Below are positions 27,672 through 37,325 of a stretch of 64,000 nt of DNA, in pieces (the first letter of the stretch is position 1; every line of letters begins with the position of its first letter). The notes beneath the pieces are model-generated. The model ran no database searches. It was given only the letters and a program-made list of their open reading frames with translations, and had not been told where the DNA came from. A program made the translations under genes and the position numbers. Origin of the DNA: Bacteroidales bacterium (GTDB lineage Bacteria > Bacteroidota > Bacteroidia > Bacteroidales > UBA1402); the NCBI GenBank assembly GCA_017464285.1, contig JAFUDT010000002.1:1-64000 (forward strand), in the 5' to 3' direction.

Positions 27672-27688
27672 AACAAATACGGTGCCGT
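27672..27688 (-). promoter_or_regulatory. Candidate heat-shock-gene promoter element upstream of hsp20
   Basis: On the minus strand this reads ACGGCACCGTATTTGTT. The core GGCAC-N4-TTTGTT has the same spacing as the element upstream of dnaK (45774-45790). It looks like a degenerate sigma-54-type -24/-12 site, or part of a -7 element. The rest of the 313-base gap 27557-27868 contains the rho promoter and AT-rich sequence with an ATGACA repeat. Confidence 0.35.
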
Positions 27689-27768
27689 TCTTTTATATAT
27701 GACAAAATGTCATTAAATAAATGATTTAAAATGACATAATGACATATTTAGAAAAAAAGGATGCGAAT

Positions 27769-27799
27769 TTTGTCAGATAAGAATTATTCTCTACATTTG
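27769..27799 (+). promoter_or_regulatory. Putative rho promoter
   Basis: TTTG (27769-27772) and TACATTTG (27792-27799) are separated by 19 bases, an excellent match to the Bacteroidota housekeeping promoter. The rho start at 27869 lies about 70 bases further, leaving a leader of about 60 bases. Confidence 0.7.
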
Positions 27800-27868
27800 C
27801 GGCGAAATACTCCTGAGCGGGCAAGTCTGTCCGCCGGCTTTTATCGAAAAATCCTTTTTATTTTATTT

Positions 27869-29905
27869 ATGCCCAACTTCAATATTGTGCAACTCAAAGA
27901 GAAGAGTCTGCAAGAGCTGGTTGAGATAGCCAAGTCTATGAATATCAAGAAAGCAGATTCAACCTCCAAAGACAATCTGATTTATTCTATCCTTGATGAA
28001 CAGGCCCTTCAGGCTGCCAACCGAAGTGCCGTGCAGCCGCGGGAATCCGCCTCTGAGCCCCGGCGTCGCGGCCGGCGTCCTGCCAAGGTTACCGAAAATA
28101 CTGCTCAAGTCCACCCCGATGTGCTGCCGCCCGTCCTTCTGGAGGAGGATCAACCCCAGGCGGCATCCCAGTCTGCCGAAGCAGCCAAGCCCGCTGCCAG
28201 ACGAGGACGCAAGCCCGGCTCGAAAAACAAGAAAAAAGAGGAGACTCTCCAGGAGAATGCTCCCCTGACGTCCACCGCTGCCGAGGTACAGCCTGTCCAG
28301 GAAACCCCGGCTTCTGATACTCCGGCCGAACCCTCGCAGGAACAGCCTCGCCGTCGCGGCCGTCGTCCCCGTATCGAAAAGGGTCGCAAGACTGAAACGC
28401 TTGTCTCCGAGACAGCAACTCAGACCGAAGACTCTGTCGCTGAGAGCCGGCCCATGACAGAGGCTCCTGTACCGAACACCCCGGCGGAAGAGCCGCAAGC
28501 CGTTGAGCCGGCACCCAGGACAAGCGCTCCTGCACCGGCGGACAACACTGCCGGCCTGGCAGAGGAAGCCTTGTCGGAAGCCCGCCGCATGGCCGGACTG
28601 GCCCCGAAGACTCAGGACCGACGCCAGCGTCATCAGCCTGGCACGCCTAATTTCAACGCCAATGTGAACAACCCCAACAACCCGATGTACAATCCCAACT
28701 ACAAGGCCCAGATGCGACAGGCCCGCATGCAGCAACAGCAGCAGTCGCAACCTCAGCCCCAGGTTGAAGAGGAGCATTTCGACTTCGAGGGTATCCTGAT
28801 GGGAAGCGGCTGTCTGGAAATCATGCCCGAGAATTACGGTTTTCTGCGTTCTTCGGAGTATAATTATATCTCCTCTCCCGACGACATTTACGTCTCCCAG
28901 TCGCAGATCAAGCTTTTCGGTCTGCGCACGGGCGACATGGTCATGGGACCGATTCGTCCTCCCAAGGAAGGGGAGAAGTACTTCCCCCTGGTCAGGGTGG
29001 AAAAAATCAACGGCCGCGATCCCTCCTTTGTGCGTGACCGTATGTCGTTCGATCATCTGACGCCTCTTTTCCCCGATGAGAAATTCAATCTCTGCGGCAA
29101 GAAGGAGTTTGCCAATACTTCGGTCAGGGTGGTGGACCTGTTCTCGCCTATCGGCAAGGGTCAGCGTGGTCTGATCGTGGCACAGCCAAAAACTGGTAAG
29201 ACGGTGCTGCTGAAGGATATAGCTAATGCCATAGCCGCCAATCACCCTGAGGTCTATATGATTATCCTGCTTATTGACGAGCGCCCCGAAGAAGTGACCG
29301 ACATGGCACGCAGCGTGAATGCCGAAGTGGTGGCTTCCACCTTTGACGAGCCTGCCGACCACCACGTCAAGATAGCCGGTATCGTTCTGGAGAAGGCCAA
29401 GCGCATGGTCGAATGTGGCCACGATGTGGTCATCCTGCTCGACTCCATTACCCGCCTGGCCCGCGCCTACAATACGGTGGCTCCGGCTTCGGGCAAGGTC
29501 CTGTCGGGCGGTGTGGATGCCAATGCCCTGCACAAGCCCAAGCGTTTCTTCGGTGCTGCCCGTAATATAGAGAACGGCGGCAGCCTGACCATCATCGCTA
29601 CGGCCCTGACCGAGACCGGATCCAAGATGGACGATGTTATCTTCGAGGAATTCAAGGGTACGGGCAACATGGAACTGCAGCTCAACCGTACGCTCTCCAA
29701 CAAGCGTATCTTCCCGGCGGTGGATCTGCTGGCTTCCAGTACGCGCCGTGACGATCTGCTGCTCAACCAGCAGACGCTCAACCGCATGTGGGTGCTGCGC
29801 CGTTACCTCTCAGACATGAATCCTATCGAGGCCATGGAGTTTCTCAAGGACCGTCTCGAAAAGACCGATTCCAACGAAGAGTTCCTGCTTTCCATGAATG
29901 ACTGA
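27869..29905 (+). CDS. rho: Transcription termination factor Rho with a long disordered insert
   Basis: 678 residues from ATG 27869 ([21 protein letters not shown]); the frame extends to 27761 but that region holds the promoter. The N-terminal Rho_N helix bundle (about 1-50) is followed by roughly 250 residues rich in Pro, Ala, Glu, Gln, Arg and Asn (about 55-300), including repeated RRRGRRP blocks. The RNA-binding cold-shock-like domain (about 305-385, [10 protein letters not shown]) and the hexameric ATPase follow, with P-loop AQPKTGKT (about 440) and [14 protein letters not shown]. coli Rho has only 419 residues and lacks the insert. Such inserts are known in Bacteroides Rho and drive condensate formation. 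Confidence 0.95.
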   Translation: MPNFNIVQLKEKSLQELVEIAKSMNIKKADSTSKDNLIYSILDEQALQAANRSAVQPRESASEPRRRGRRPAKVTENTAQVHPDVLPPVLLEEDQPQAASQSAEAAKPAARRGRKPGSKNKKKEETLQENAPLTSTAAEVQPVQETPASDTPAEPSQEQPRRRGRRPRIEKGRKTETLVSETATQTEDSVAESRPMTEAPVPNTPAEEPQAVEPAPRTSAPAPADNTAGLAEEALSEARRMAGLAPKTQDRRQRHQPGTPNFNANVNNPNNPMYNPNYKAQMRQARMQQQQQSQPQPQVEEEHFDFEGILMGSGCLEIMPENYGFLRSSEYNYISSPDDIYVSQSQIKLFGLRTGDMVMGPIRPPKEGEKYFPLVRVEKINGRDPSFVRDRMSFDHLTPLFPDEKFNLCGKKEFANTSVRVVDLFSPIGKGQRGLIVAQPKTGKTVLLKDIANAIAANHPEVYMIILLIDERPEEVTDMARSVNAEVVASTFDEPADHHVKIAGIVLEKAKRMVECGHDVVILLDSITRLARAYNTVAPASGKVLSGGVDANALHKPKRFFGAARNIENGGSLTIIATALTETGSKMDDVIFEEFKGTGNMELQLNRTLSNKRIFPAVDLLASSTRRDDLLLNQQTLNRMWVLRRYLSDMNPIEAMEFLKDRLEKTDSNEEFLLSMND

Positions 29906-29923
29906 TCCTAAAATACCAGAGCC

Positions 29924-31471
29924 ATGTTCAAGTCAAGAAGATTATTAATGCTGGCCTGCACTCTGCTTGCCCTGTGGCCTGTGCAGCTCGCAGCCCAGCA
30001 GAGTGGGGAGGCTTCTCAGCCCGAACAGCGCCGTCAGGTACGGGCTGTCTATATGAACCCGGTTTTCCGGGGTGACTATCCCGATCCCACCATTGTCCGT
30101 GTCGGCGATGATTATTACATGACCCACTCGAGTTTCGACTACCAGCCCGGACTGATCGTGTACCATTCCACCGACCTGATCAACTGGGAGCCGCTGGGCC
30201 CGGCTCTGCAAAAGTACCTGGGCTCTGTCTGGGCACCGGACATCTCGTATTACGACGGTAAGTACTATATCTATTTTACCGTTGCCACGGACAAAGGCAA
30301 GACCAATTATGTCACCTGGGCTGTCTCCCCCTCAGGCCCCTGGAGCGCTCCGGTCGATCTGAAAATCGGCAACATCGACCCCTGTCACGTGGTGGGTGAA
30401 GACGGTGTCCGCTGGCTGTTCCTGAGCGGCGGACGCCGTGTCCGTCTTACCGAAGACGGACTGGCTGTGGTGCCTGAAACCATGGAACTGGTGTATCTGG
30501 GCTGGATTTTCCCCAAGGAATGGAAAACCGAGGGACTTTGTCTGGAAGGCCCGAAGATCCGACGTATCGGCGATTATTACTATTATCTGAACGCCGAGGG
30601 CGGCACGGCCGGACCACCGACCAGCCACATGGTGGTAGTGGCCCGCTCCAAATCGCTGGACGGACCTTGGGAGAATTCTCCCTACAACCCGATGGTGCAT
30701 ACCTATGATGCCGCAGACCGCTGGTGGAGCAAGGGCCACGGCTCGCTCATCGACACCAAGGACGGCCGCTGGTATATCGTCTATCATGCCTATGAGAACG
30801 GCTATCTGACCCTTGGGCGGCAGACCTTGCTCGAACCGGTGATGATTACTTCGGATGAATGGCTCCGCACTTCGCCTGACACGCGTCTGGACGGCTATAT
30901 CAATACCCCCTTGCGTCCGTCCTCGATGGGTGACCCCAAGGACAGGTTGGGAGAGTTCCGCATCGGCTATGAGTGGAAGCACTATAAGTCTTACGAGAGC
31001 CGACGTTCGAAAGTAAAGAAGGGAAATCTGGTGATGAAAGCCAAGGGCGACAGTCCTGGCAATTCTTCGCCGCTGCTCTTTGTCGCCGGCGATCACTCCT
31101 ATGAGATTGAAGCGGAGATAGAACTCAGCGGCGACAAGGTGACTGCCGGTCTGGTGCTTTTTTATAATGCCGGCTTCTACATGGGTACGGGCTTCGACTC
31201 CAGCCATCGCTACCGTTTCCGCAAGGCTGCGAGCAGCCGGACGGGTGCCAGCATGGGCCGTCATTTGTGGCTGCGTCTGCGCAATGAGAATCAGATCGTG
31301 ACGGGTGAATTCAGTTTCGACGGGGTGCATTGGGAGCGCGAAAGCTGGGGAATGGACATTTCCGGCTATCACCACAACACGCTTTACGAGTTTCAGAGTG
31401 TGCTGCCGGGCATTTTCGTGTCGGGCAAGGGTTCAGCCACGATATCGAATTTCAAGTATCGCAGGCTTTAG
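29924..31471 (+). CDS. Exported GH43-family glycoside hydrolase
   Basis: 515 residues with a signal peptide (to about residue 25, AAQ). The five-bladed propeller of GH43 is shown by the general-base motif GDYPDPTIVRVGDDYYM, the pKa-modulating Asp in SVWAPDIS, and the proton-donor Glu in LCLEGPKIRR. A C-terminal beta-sandwich (about 340-515) resembles the accessory domain seen in many GH43 xylosidases/arabinofuranosidases. Likely acts on arabinose- or xylose-bearing side chains in the periplasm; exact specificity cannot be read. It lies 19 bases after rho. Confidence 0.9.
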   Translation: MFKSRRLLMLACTLLALWPVQLAAQQSGEASQPEQRRQVRAVYMNPVFRGDYPDPTIVRVGDDYYMTHSSFDYQPGLIVYHSTDLINWEPLGPALQKYLGSVWAPDISYYDGKYYIYFTVATDKGKTNYVTWAVSPSGPWSAPVDLKIGNIDPCHVVGEDGVRWLFLSGGRRVRLTEDGLAVVPETMELVYLGWIFPKEWKTEGLCLEGPKIRRIGDYYYYLNAEGGTAGPPTSHMVVVARSKSLDGPWENSPYNPMVHTYDAADRWWSKGHGSLIDTKDGRWYIVYHAYENGYLTLGRQTLLEPVMITSDEWLRTSPDTRLDGYINTPLRPSSMGDPKDRLGEFRIGYEWKHYKSYESRRSKVKKGNLVMKAKGDSPGNSSPLLFVAGDHSYEIEAEIELSGDKVTAGLVLFYNAGFYMGTGFDSSHRYRFRKAASSRTGASMGRHLWLRLRNENQIVTGEFSFDGVHWERESWGMDISGYHHNTLYEFQSVLPGIFVSGKGSATISNFKYRRL

Positions 31472-31510
31472 TTGTGAGGGACTCTTTACTCTGTGACCTC
31501 CGAAGTAAAA

Positions 31511-31548
31511 AAAAACAGGCACTTGCATGATTGCAAGTGCCTGTTTTT
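31511..31548. terminator. Bidirectional terminator hairpin
   Basis: A perfect 17-bp stem, AAAAACAGGCACTTGCA (31511-31527) with its complement at 31532-31548 and a TGAT loop. The stem carries A and T runs on both sides, so it can end transcription of the GH43 gene (plus) and of the tRNA (minus). Confidence 0.9.
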
Positions 31549-31551
31549 AAG

Positions 31552-31626
31552 TGGGCCCAACAGGGCTTGAACCTGTGACCCCCTGATTATGAGTCAGGTG
31601 CTACTAACCAACTGAGCTATAGGCCC
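31552..31626 (-). tRNA. tRNA with anticodon CAT (elongator Met or Ile2)
   Basis: On the minus strand it reads GGGCCTATAGCTCAGTTGG at the 5' end and GTTCAAGCCCTGTTGGGCCCA at the 3' end. The anticodon stem CCTGA/TCAGG encloses CTCATAA, giving CAT. The acceptor stem closes with one G-U pair. Whether it is elongator Met or lysidine-modified Ile cannot be settled by eye; the initiator type is excluded by the GG/CC acceptor end. Confidence 0.9.
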
Positions 31627-31758
31627 TTCGCGAAGAATCTTCGTGAATTCGACGGCAAAATTACGCTATTTTTGTGGATTAAGCAACAGCTCCCATTTTT
31701 TTGCTTGCCACATCGAGTGGTTTTTGTACTTTTACGCTTTGAAAAGAAAATCCCTCAG

Positions 31759-33300
31759 GTGGCGGATATAAAGAACATAGTATTCGATTTCGGCGGCGTA
31801 CTGGTCAACCTGAACCCACAGGCATGCATGGATGCCCTGCAGGCGCTGGGAGTGCCGCGTCCGGCCGATTATCTGACACCTTACGGACACCAGGGCCCGT
31901 TCGGAGCCTTTGAAAACGGCGACATAGACCTGCCCGAGTTCCGCCGTCAGCTACGTGAGCTTTTCTCGCTGCAGGCAGACGATGCCGCCATCGATGCTGC
32001 CTGGGCCGCCTTTCTGGAGGATGTCCCTTATCGGAAAATCCGGCTGGTGTACGCCTTGAGCCGTCGTTACCGGGTCTTTTTGCTAAGCAACACCAACCCG
32101 ATACATACCCGCTGTCTGCAGCAGTTTGCCCGCGCCGGCTATCCGGCCGAAGAGTGTTTCGAGAAAATGTACTTTTCTTACCAGATCGGTCTGTCCAAAC
32201 CCGGCTCTGAAATTTTTGAATATGTCGCCCGTGATGCCGGTCTGCAGCCCGAAGAAACTTTGTTGGTGGACGACAGCCCTTCCAATTGCCGAACAGCGGC
32301 TTCATTGGGTTGGCAGACGGCCTGTCCGCGTCCTTTTGAGGATTTCGGTCTCTCTCTGTTCCCCGAGGAGGCAGCCTTGGCCTGTGACCCGGCCTTCGCC
32401 CCAAGACCCTTCCAAAGCTGTGTGGCCACGATGGGTTTTTTCGATGGTGTTCACAGCGGTCACCGTTTCCTGACGGACCACTTACGCGAGTTGGCCAGAC
32501 AACGGCAATGTCCTTCACTGGTGCTCAATTTCTGGCCCCATCCTCGCCGCGTGCTGAAGAACGGCGATTGTCCACCGCTGCTTACAGCCTGTGAGGACAA
32601 GCAGCAGCTGTTGCGTCATACTGGTGTAGACCGTGTCGAACTGCTCAGTTTCGACCGGGCGCTCTCAAGGCTCAGCGCAGAGGATTTCATGCGGCAGGTA
32701 TTGAAGGAAAAATACCATGTCTGCTGTTTGCTGACAGGCTACGACCACCATTTCGGCCAGGGCGGCCGTGAAGGCTTCGACGATTATCGGCACTATGGTG
32801 AGCAGTTGGGCATCGAAGTGTTGCAGGCTCCTGAAAAACCCCGGGAAGATGCCGCCCTGTCGGTGAGCTCTTCCCATATCCGTCAATTGCTTACGGAGGG
32901 CAAGGTCGAGCAGGCCAACCAGGCACTGGGCTATGAGTGGTTTATGAGCGGAATAGTTGTTCGGGGCTTTGGCAAAGGACACGGCCTGGGTTTTCCGACA
33001 GCCAACCTGCGACTTTCCGAGCCTGATCAGCTGGTGCCGGCCAACGGTGTCTATGCCGCCCGCATCCTGTATCGGGGCAGTCACTACCGCGGCATGCTCA
33101 ATATCGGCACGCGTCCAACCATGCACAATGGCAGCGAACGTAGCATTGAGGTGCATATCTTTGATTTCGAACAGAATATATACGGCGAACGGCTTCAGGT
33201 CTCCCTACAGGCCTATATCCGGTCCGAAAGGGCCTTTCCTTCGGTGGAGGCCCTGAAAGCGCAGTTGGAGGCCGACAAGAAAACGATATTGTCAAGATGA
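31759..33300 (+). CDS. ribF: HAD hydrolase fused to bifunctional riboflavin kinase/FAD synthetase
   Basis: About 513 residues from a GTG at 31759 (ADIKNIVFDFGGVLV); no ATG precedes the HAD motif, and the frame extends to a TTG at 31672. Residues 1-205 form a HAD phosphatase-like domain with DFGGVLV, LLSNTNP, the Lys in GLSKPGSEIF and LVDDSPSN. Residues about 215-513 are RibF: FAD-synthetase motif GFFDGVHSGH and flavokinase motif GLGFPTANL. RibF makes FMN and FAD from riboflavin with ATP. A HAD on the same chain could dephosphorylate a riboflavin precursor or FMN, as in the plant FMN hydrolase/riboflavin kinase. Start codon is the main uncertainty. Overlaps the next gene by four bases. Confidence 0.85.
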   Translation: MADIKNIVFDFGGVLVNLNPQACMDALQALGVPRPADYLTPYGHQGPFGAFENGDIDLPEFRRQLRELFSLQADDAAIDAAWAAFLEDVPYRKIRLVYALSRRYRVFLLSNTNPIHTRCLQQFARAGYPAEECFEKMYFSYQIGLSKPGSEIFEYVARDAGLQPEETLLVDDSPSNCRTAASLGWQTACPRPFEDFGLSLFPEEAALACDPAFAPRPFQSCVATMGFFDGVHSGHRFLTDHLRELARQRQCPSLVLNFWPHPRRVLKNGDCPPLLTACEDKQQLLRHTGVDRVELLSFDRALSRLSAEDFMRQVLKEKYHVCCLLTGYDHHFGQGGREGFDDYRHYGEQLGIEVLQAPEKPREDAALSVSSSHIRQLLTEGKVEQANQALGYEWFMSGIVVRGFGKGHGLGFPTANLRLSEPDQLVPANGVYAARILYRGSHYRGMLNIGTRPTMHNGSERSIEVHIFDFEQNIYGERLQVSLQAYIRSERAFPSVEALKAQLEADKKTILSR

Positions 33301-35084
33301 AAACATCTACAGAATCCTGTCGGCCTGTCATTGGCCTGAGCGGAAACTTCCGCAGTGAAGATGGTCAGACGCTCCTGTCGATGGCCTATGTCCGTGCAGT
33401 GGAGCAGAGTGGCGCCTGTCCGCTGATCCTGCCGCCTCTGGAGGGCGAGGCGGACATGGAGGCCCTGTTGTCGCGCATTGACGGTCTGGTATTCACGGGC
33501 GGGGGCGATTTTACAGCCGAAGTGACGGGTGAACCGCTTTCGCCCCAAGTGGGCAGTACCAACCCTGTCCGCGATCGCTTCGAACTTCCCCTCATGCGAA
33601 GAGCTATGGAGCTTCAGATGCCCATATTGGGTATCTGTCGTGGAGAACAGCTCATGACGCTTGCCTTGGGCGGACGTATTTATCAGGATATTCCGACAGA
33701 ATATGAGAAATCATTCCTGCAGCACAGCCAGAGTGAAGACCGCGATGTGACGGTGCACGAAGTCTCTGTCGAACCGGGAACCCTCTTGTCAAGACTATTC
33801 CCAGAGGATCGTCTGTCAGTCAATTCCTTCCATCATCAGGCAGTCAGGCAGGTGCCCGATCTCCTTCGGGTGTCGGCCCGAGCCACTGACGGTATCATCG
33901 AGGCGGTGGAGTCGGCTGAGTTCAAACCATTTCTGGGTGTACAGTGGCATCCTGAGTGCCTGACGGTTTCACAACCGGTTATGCGGCGGTTGTTTTCCTG
34001 GCTCAGGGACGAGGCGGCGCTCTACCGGAGAACCCGCCGGCTGTTGTCTTCGGTTGTCAGCCTGGATGCCCATTGCGATGCTCCGATGTTCTTTGAAGGC
34101 GATTATGATATATATGCCGGCGGGCAGATAGAACGCGGAAAAATCGATTTTGATGCCCGAGGGGAGGAAGCTTTGGAACGGGTTCCGGCCAGGGTCAGCC
34201 TGCAGGCTATGGAACGCGGCAGCTGGGACGCGGTGGTCATGGCTGCCTATCTCAAACAACTCTCGCGTGATGAACAGGGACTTAAGGCGGCGACTGACAA
34301 AGCCTTCCGTCTGTTGAGGGAGACCCTGGACCGTACGGCCGCCTGTGCTGCGATGGCAAGTGTAGCCCGCCGCCCCGATGAGGTGCTGGCCCTCAAGCAG
34401 CAGGGCAAGCGTATTGTCATGCTGGGCATTGAAAACGGATATGCCCTGGGCAGGGACCTGACACTGGTCGATGAGTTTGCCCGGCTGGGCGTGGTCTATA
34501 TTACCCTTTGCCACAACGGACACAATGATGTCTGTGATTCCGCTTCCCAGGCCGACCGGCCGGAACATGACGGGTTGTCGGATTTTGGCCGTCAGGTCGT
34601 GCGTCGGATGAACCGCTGCGGTATTCTGGCCGATGTCTCCCATGCTTCGGAAAAGACATTCTATGATACCATCGAAGAGTCTGCCGTTCCGATTATCGCT
34701 TCTCATTCCTCAGTATGGTCGCTGTGCCCACACCGGCGCAACCTGAAAGACGAACAGATTCGCCTGCTGGCCAGCCGGGGCGGGGTGATGGGAATTTGCC
34801 TCTACCACGGCTTCCTGGCCAAAGACCACGAAGCCACTATCGAGGATGCGGTGGCTCATATCAACTATGTCCGTCATCTGGTTGGAGTTGACTATGTCGG
34901 TATCGGCAGCGATTTCGACGGAGGCGGAGGCATCGTGGGCTGCCAGCATTCGGGCGAGCTGATGAACCTGATGCGGGCATTGCTCAGGGAAGGCTATACC
35001 GATGAAGAAGTCCGGAAAATTGCCGGTGGTAATTTCCTGCGTGTGCTCGGGCAGGCTCAGGACTATGCTGCCGGTTTGCATTAA
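33297..35084 (+). CDS. Fusion of a C26-type glutamine amidotransferase-like hydrolase and an M19 dipeptidase
   Basis: 595 residues. Residues about 8-235 are a class I amidotransferase-like/gamma-glutamyl hydrolase domain: nucleophile Cys in ILGICRGEQLM and His in VQWHPE. Residues about 255-595 are a membrane dipeptidase (M19) domain with metal motifs DAHCDAP, the Glu of GIENGYALG, DVSHASEKTF and ASHSSV, and SDFDGGGG. Together they could remove gamma-glutamyl groups and split the resulting dipeptides, for example from glutathione-like or peptidoglycan-derived peptides. No signal peptide is seen, so it is likely cytoplasmic. Start ATGA overlaps the ribF stop. Confidence 0.85.
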   Translation: MKTSTESCRPVIGLSGNFRSEDGQTLLSMAYVRAVEQSGACPLILPPLEGEADMEALLSRIDGLVFTGGGDFTAEVTGEPLSPQVGSTNPVRDRFELPLMRRAMELQMPILGICRGEQLMTLALGGRIYQDIPTEYEKSFLQHSQSEDRDVTVHEVSVEPGTLLSRLFPEDRLSVNSFHHQAVRQVPDLLRVSARATDGIIEAVESAEFKPFLGVQWHPECLTVSQPVMRRLFSWLRDEAALYRRTRRLLSSVVSLDAHCDAPMFFEGDYDIYAGGQIERGKIDFDARGEEALERVPARVSLQAMERGSWDAVVMAAYLKQLSRDEQGLKAATDKAFRLLRETLDRTAACAAMASVARRPDEVLALKQQGKRIVMLGIENGYALGRDLTLVDEFARLGVVYITLCHNGHNDVCDSASQADRPEHDGLSDFGRQVVRRMNRCGILADVSHASEKTFYDTIEESAVPIIASHSSVWSLCPHRRNLKDEQIRLLASRGGVMGICLYHGFLAKDHEATIEDAVAHINYVRHLVGVDYVGIGSDFDGGGGIVGCQHSGELMNLMRALLREGYTDEEVRKIAGGNFLRVLGQAQDYAAGLH

Positions 35085-35110
35085 TCAGACACAATATCAA
35101 TCCCCAGACG

Positions 35111-36124
35111 ATGAAAACTCCGATCATACCCCCCTGTCGGCAACTGCCTCTACTGGCTGTCCTGCTGCTCCTGTGCCTCAGCACTTCCTGTGGCGGAGGC
35201 AGGAAATCTGTTCTAATGCCTGCGAAAGAAAAGCCAATACCTGAATTTAATGAGGACAGTGCCTATGCCTTTGTCCAGCGGCAGGTGGATTTCGGTCCAC
35301 GGGTGCCTGGAACGGCAGCCCATCGCTCCTGCGGCGACTTTCTGGCAGCCAGGCTGGAGCAGTACGGTGCCAAGGTAATCGAGCAGGAGGCCACTGTCAG
35401 GGCTTTCGACGGTAAAACGCTCGAAATGCGCAACATCATAGGAGCCTACCGGCCTGAGCTTACCCGGAGGATATTGCTGGCTGCCCATTGGGACTGCCGT
35501 CCCTGGAGCGACCAGGAACCCTTGCCTGAGCATCGGCAGGAGCCTGTCATGGGGGCCAACGACGGAGCCAGCGGTGTGGGCGTTCTGCTGGAAATAGCCC
35601 GTCAGATCGGCGCCTGCCTGACCGACAGCAGTCGCCTGCCTGCAGTCGGCGTAGACATTATCTTTTTCGATGTAGAGGACTATGGGGCTCCTTCCTGGGC
35701 TGCCGACAGAGAAGATTCCTGGTGCCTGGGCTCCCAGTATTGGGCGCGTCATCCGCACCAGACGGGCTATCGGGCCCAGTGGGGTATTCTGCTGGACATG
35801 GTGGGGGCCGGAAACGCCTGCTTTATGCGCGAATATTTTTCGGACCATTACGCCCAGTCTGTAGTGAGCCGGGTCTGGAACTGCGCCGAGGCTCTGGGCT
35901 ATGGGGCATGGTTTGTCAATGCCCGCGGCGGTGCAGTCACCGACGATCATCTCTATGTGAACCGCCTGGCCGGTATCCCCTGTATCGACATCATCGATTT
36001 CGATGAACAGCGCGGTGGTTTTTTTGCCCAATGGCATACCCGTCGTGACGATATGGACCAGATCGATTCCCGTACGCTCAAGGCCGTTGGACAGACTCTG
36101 ACAGCAATCATTTTTTCAGAATAG
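35111..36124 (+). CDS. M28-type glutaminyl-peptide cyclotransferase-like lipoprotein
   Basis: 337 residues with an SPII signal (lipobox LSTSC, Cys about 28). The M28 fold is shown by zinc-ligand motifs [21 protein letters not shown] and FFDVEDYG, and by [10 protein letters not shown] near the end. This pattern fits bacterial glutaminyl cyclases, which form N-terminal pyroglutamate on periplasmic proteins, more closely than aminopeptidases. In Bacteroidota, many lipobox-cleaved or SPI-cleaved exports begin with Gln, a possible substrate set. It precedes rnhB by four bases, so the unit ribF-C26/M19-QC-rnhB is likely an operon. Confidence 0.85.
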   Translation: MKTPIIPPCRQLPLLAVLLLLCLSTSCGGGRKSVLMPAKEKPIPEFNEDSAYAFVQRQVDFGPRVPGTAAHRSCGDFLAARLEQYGAKVIEQEATVRAFDGKTLEMRNIIGAYRPELTRRILLAAHWDCRPWSDQEPLPEHRQEPVMGANDGASGVGVLLEIARQIGACLTDSSRLPAVGVDIIFFDVEDYGAPSWAADREDSWCLGSQYWARHPHQTGYRAQWGILLDMVGAGNACFMREYFSDHYAQSVVSRVWNCAEALGYGAWFVNARGGAVTDDHLYVNRLAGIPCIDIIDFDEQRGGFFAQWHTRRDDMDQIDSRTLKAVGQTLTAIIFSE

Positions 36125-36128
36125 ACAG

Positions 36129-36812
36129 ATGTTGCTACCCTATTACCAGGCAGGGAGACTGGAAGCCGGATGTGACGAAGCCGGCCGGGGCTGTCTGGCC
36201 GGGCCGGTCTATGCGGCAGCTGTCATTTTGCCGCCGGATTTCCGTTGCGAAGAACTCAACGACTCCAAGCAACTCTCGGAAAAACAGCGATACGCCCTGC
36301 GTCCGCTCATTCAACAGGCAGCCCTGTCATGGGCTGTCGGGGTGGTTACGGCAGCCGAGATAGACCGGATCAACATTCTGAATGCCTCCCTGCTGGCCAT
36401 GCACCGTGCCGTGGCCCAGCTGAAAATCAGGCCTGATCACTTGCTCATCGACGGCAACCGCTTCCGTATGGCCCGTCACTTGCCGCTGTTTCTGCTTCAG
36501 GATGACAAGTCACAGCCCGTGACGGCCGCTGTGAGCGGTTTGCCGGATGATTATCCCGACATCCAGGCAACAACGGTAGTCAAAGGAGACGGCAAGTATT
36601 TATCCATAGCAGCTGCTTCTGTCCTGGCCAAGACCTGTCGCGATGACTGTATGATGAACCTGCACAGGGAATTTCCTGTCTATCACTGGGACGAGAACAA
36701 AGGCTATCCCACGGCTGCGCACCGGGAGGCAATCCGCTCCCATGGCCCCTCCCCCTGGCATCGGACGAGTTTTCGTCTCTTGGACGAAGATGATCAGCTG
36801 AGCCTGTTTTGA
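36129..36812 (+). CDS. rnhB: Ribonuclease HII
   Basis: 227 residues, usual length for the family. Metal-binding acidic residues are in GCDEAGRG (Asp-Glu), LLIDGNRF (Asp) and the later Asp of [18 protein letters not shown] and the [11 protein letters not shown] motif are typical of RNase HII. It removes ribonucleotides misplaced in DNA and RNA of hybrids. Last gene in its strand run; a minus-strand cupin gene converges on it. Confidence 0.95.
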   Translation: MLLPYYQAGRLEAGCDEAGRGCLAGPVYAAAVILPPDFRCEELNDSKQLSEKQRYALRPLIQQAALSWAVGVVTAAEIDRINILNASLLAMHRAVAQLKIRPDHLLIDGNRFRMARHLPLFLLQDDKSQPVTAAVSGLPDDYPDIQATTVVKGDGKYLSIAAASVLAKTCRDDCMMNLHREFPVYHWDENKGYPTAAHREAIRSHGPSPWHRTSFRLLDEDDQLSLF

Positions 36813-36846
36813 AATGAGTGCGAGACGCTGCCCACTTGGACTCTTG

Positions 36847-37179
36847 TTACGGCAGTAAGGGCACCACGGCAAAGAAAGTGAGCGCCTGCGGGCTGTCGTT
36901 TATCAGGCTGTGTGCCTCTCCCTTGGGACAGTAGTGGCACTGCCCGGCCTTGACGGTCTGATACCGGTTTTCGTGGAAAATCTTTCCCTGGCCGTCAATG
37001 AAATACATTATTTCGCAGTTGATTTCGTGTGTATGCAGCCCGATGGAAGCTCCGGGAGCCAGCTGCCCGCGCAGGATTTTTACTTTATCGTCTATGAAAA
37101 TGTTACGCAGCAGATATTTTTCGCCGCCCATGGCATTTTCCACCATTTCGGTCGGCATTTGGCTGAAATCGATGATCAT
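36847..37179 (-). CDS. Small single-domain cupin protein
   Basis: 110 residues forming one cupin barrel: GLHTHEINCEIMYFIDGQG supplies His-x-His and Glu metal ligands and KGEAHSLIND the third His. No substrate can be inferred. It is oriented away from the esterase gene downstream in coordinates, sharing a 146-base divergent region. Confidence 0.8.
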   Translation of the reverse strand: MIIDFSQMPTEMVENAMGGEKYLLRNIFIDDKVKILRGQLAPGASIGLHTHEINCEIMYFIDGQGKIFHENRYQTVKAGQCHYCPKGEAHSLINDSPQALTFFAVVPLLP

Positions 37180-37325
37180 GGCTCTTCAATGTTAATTATT
37201 CAACAGATAGTGGGCAAAAATAAGATTTTTCCTTGACATGTGTTATCTTCGCCCTGTTTTCCGGTCGTCAGATTCCCGTATTATACAGGAAATACCCAGA
37301 CCAGGACAAATTAAAGACAGTTTCT

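Noticed and set aside
27959..29533. 524-codon open frame antisense to rho
   Set aside because: GC-rich shadow of a well-supported gene; composition follows rho codons and no start signal or domain is seen.
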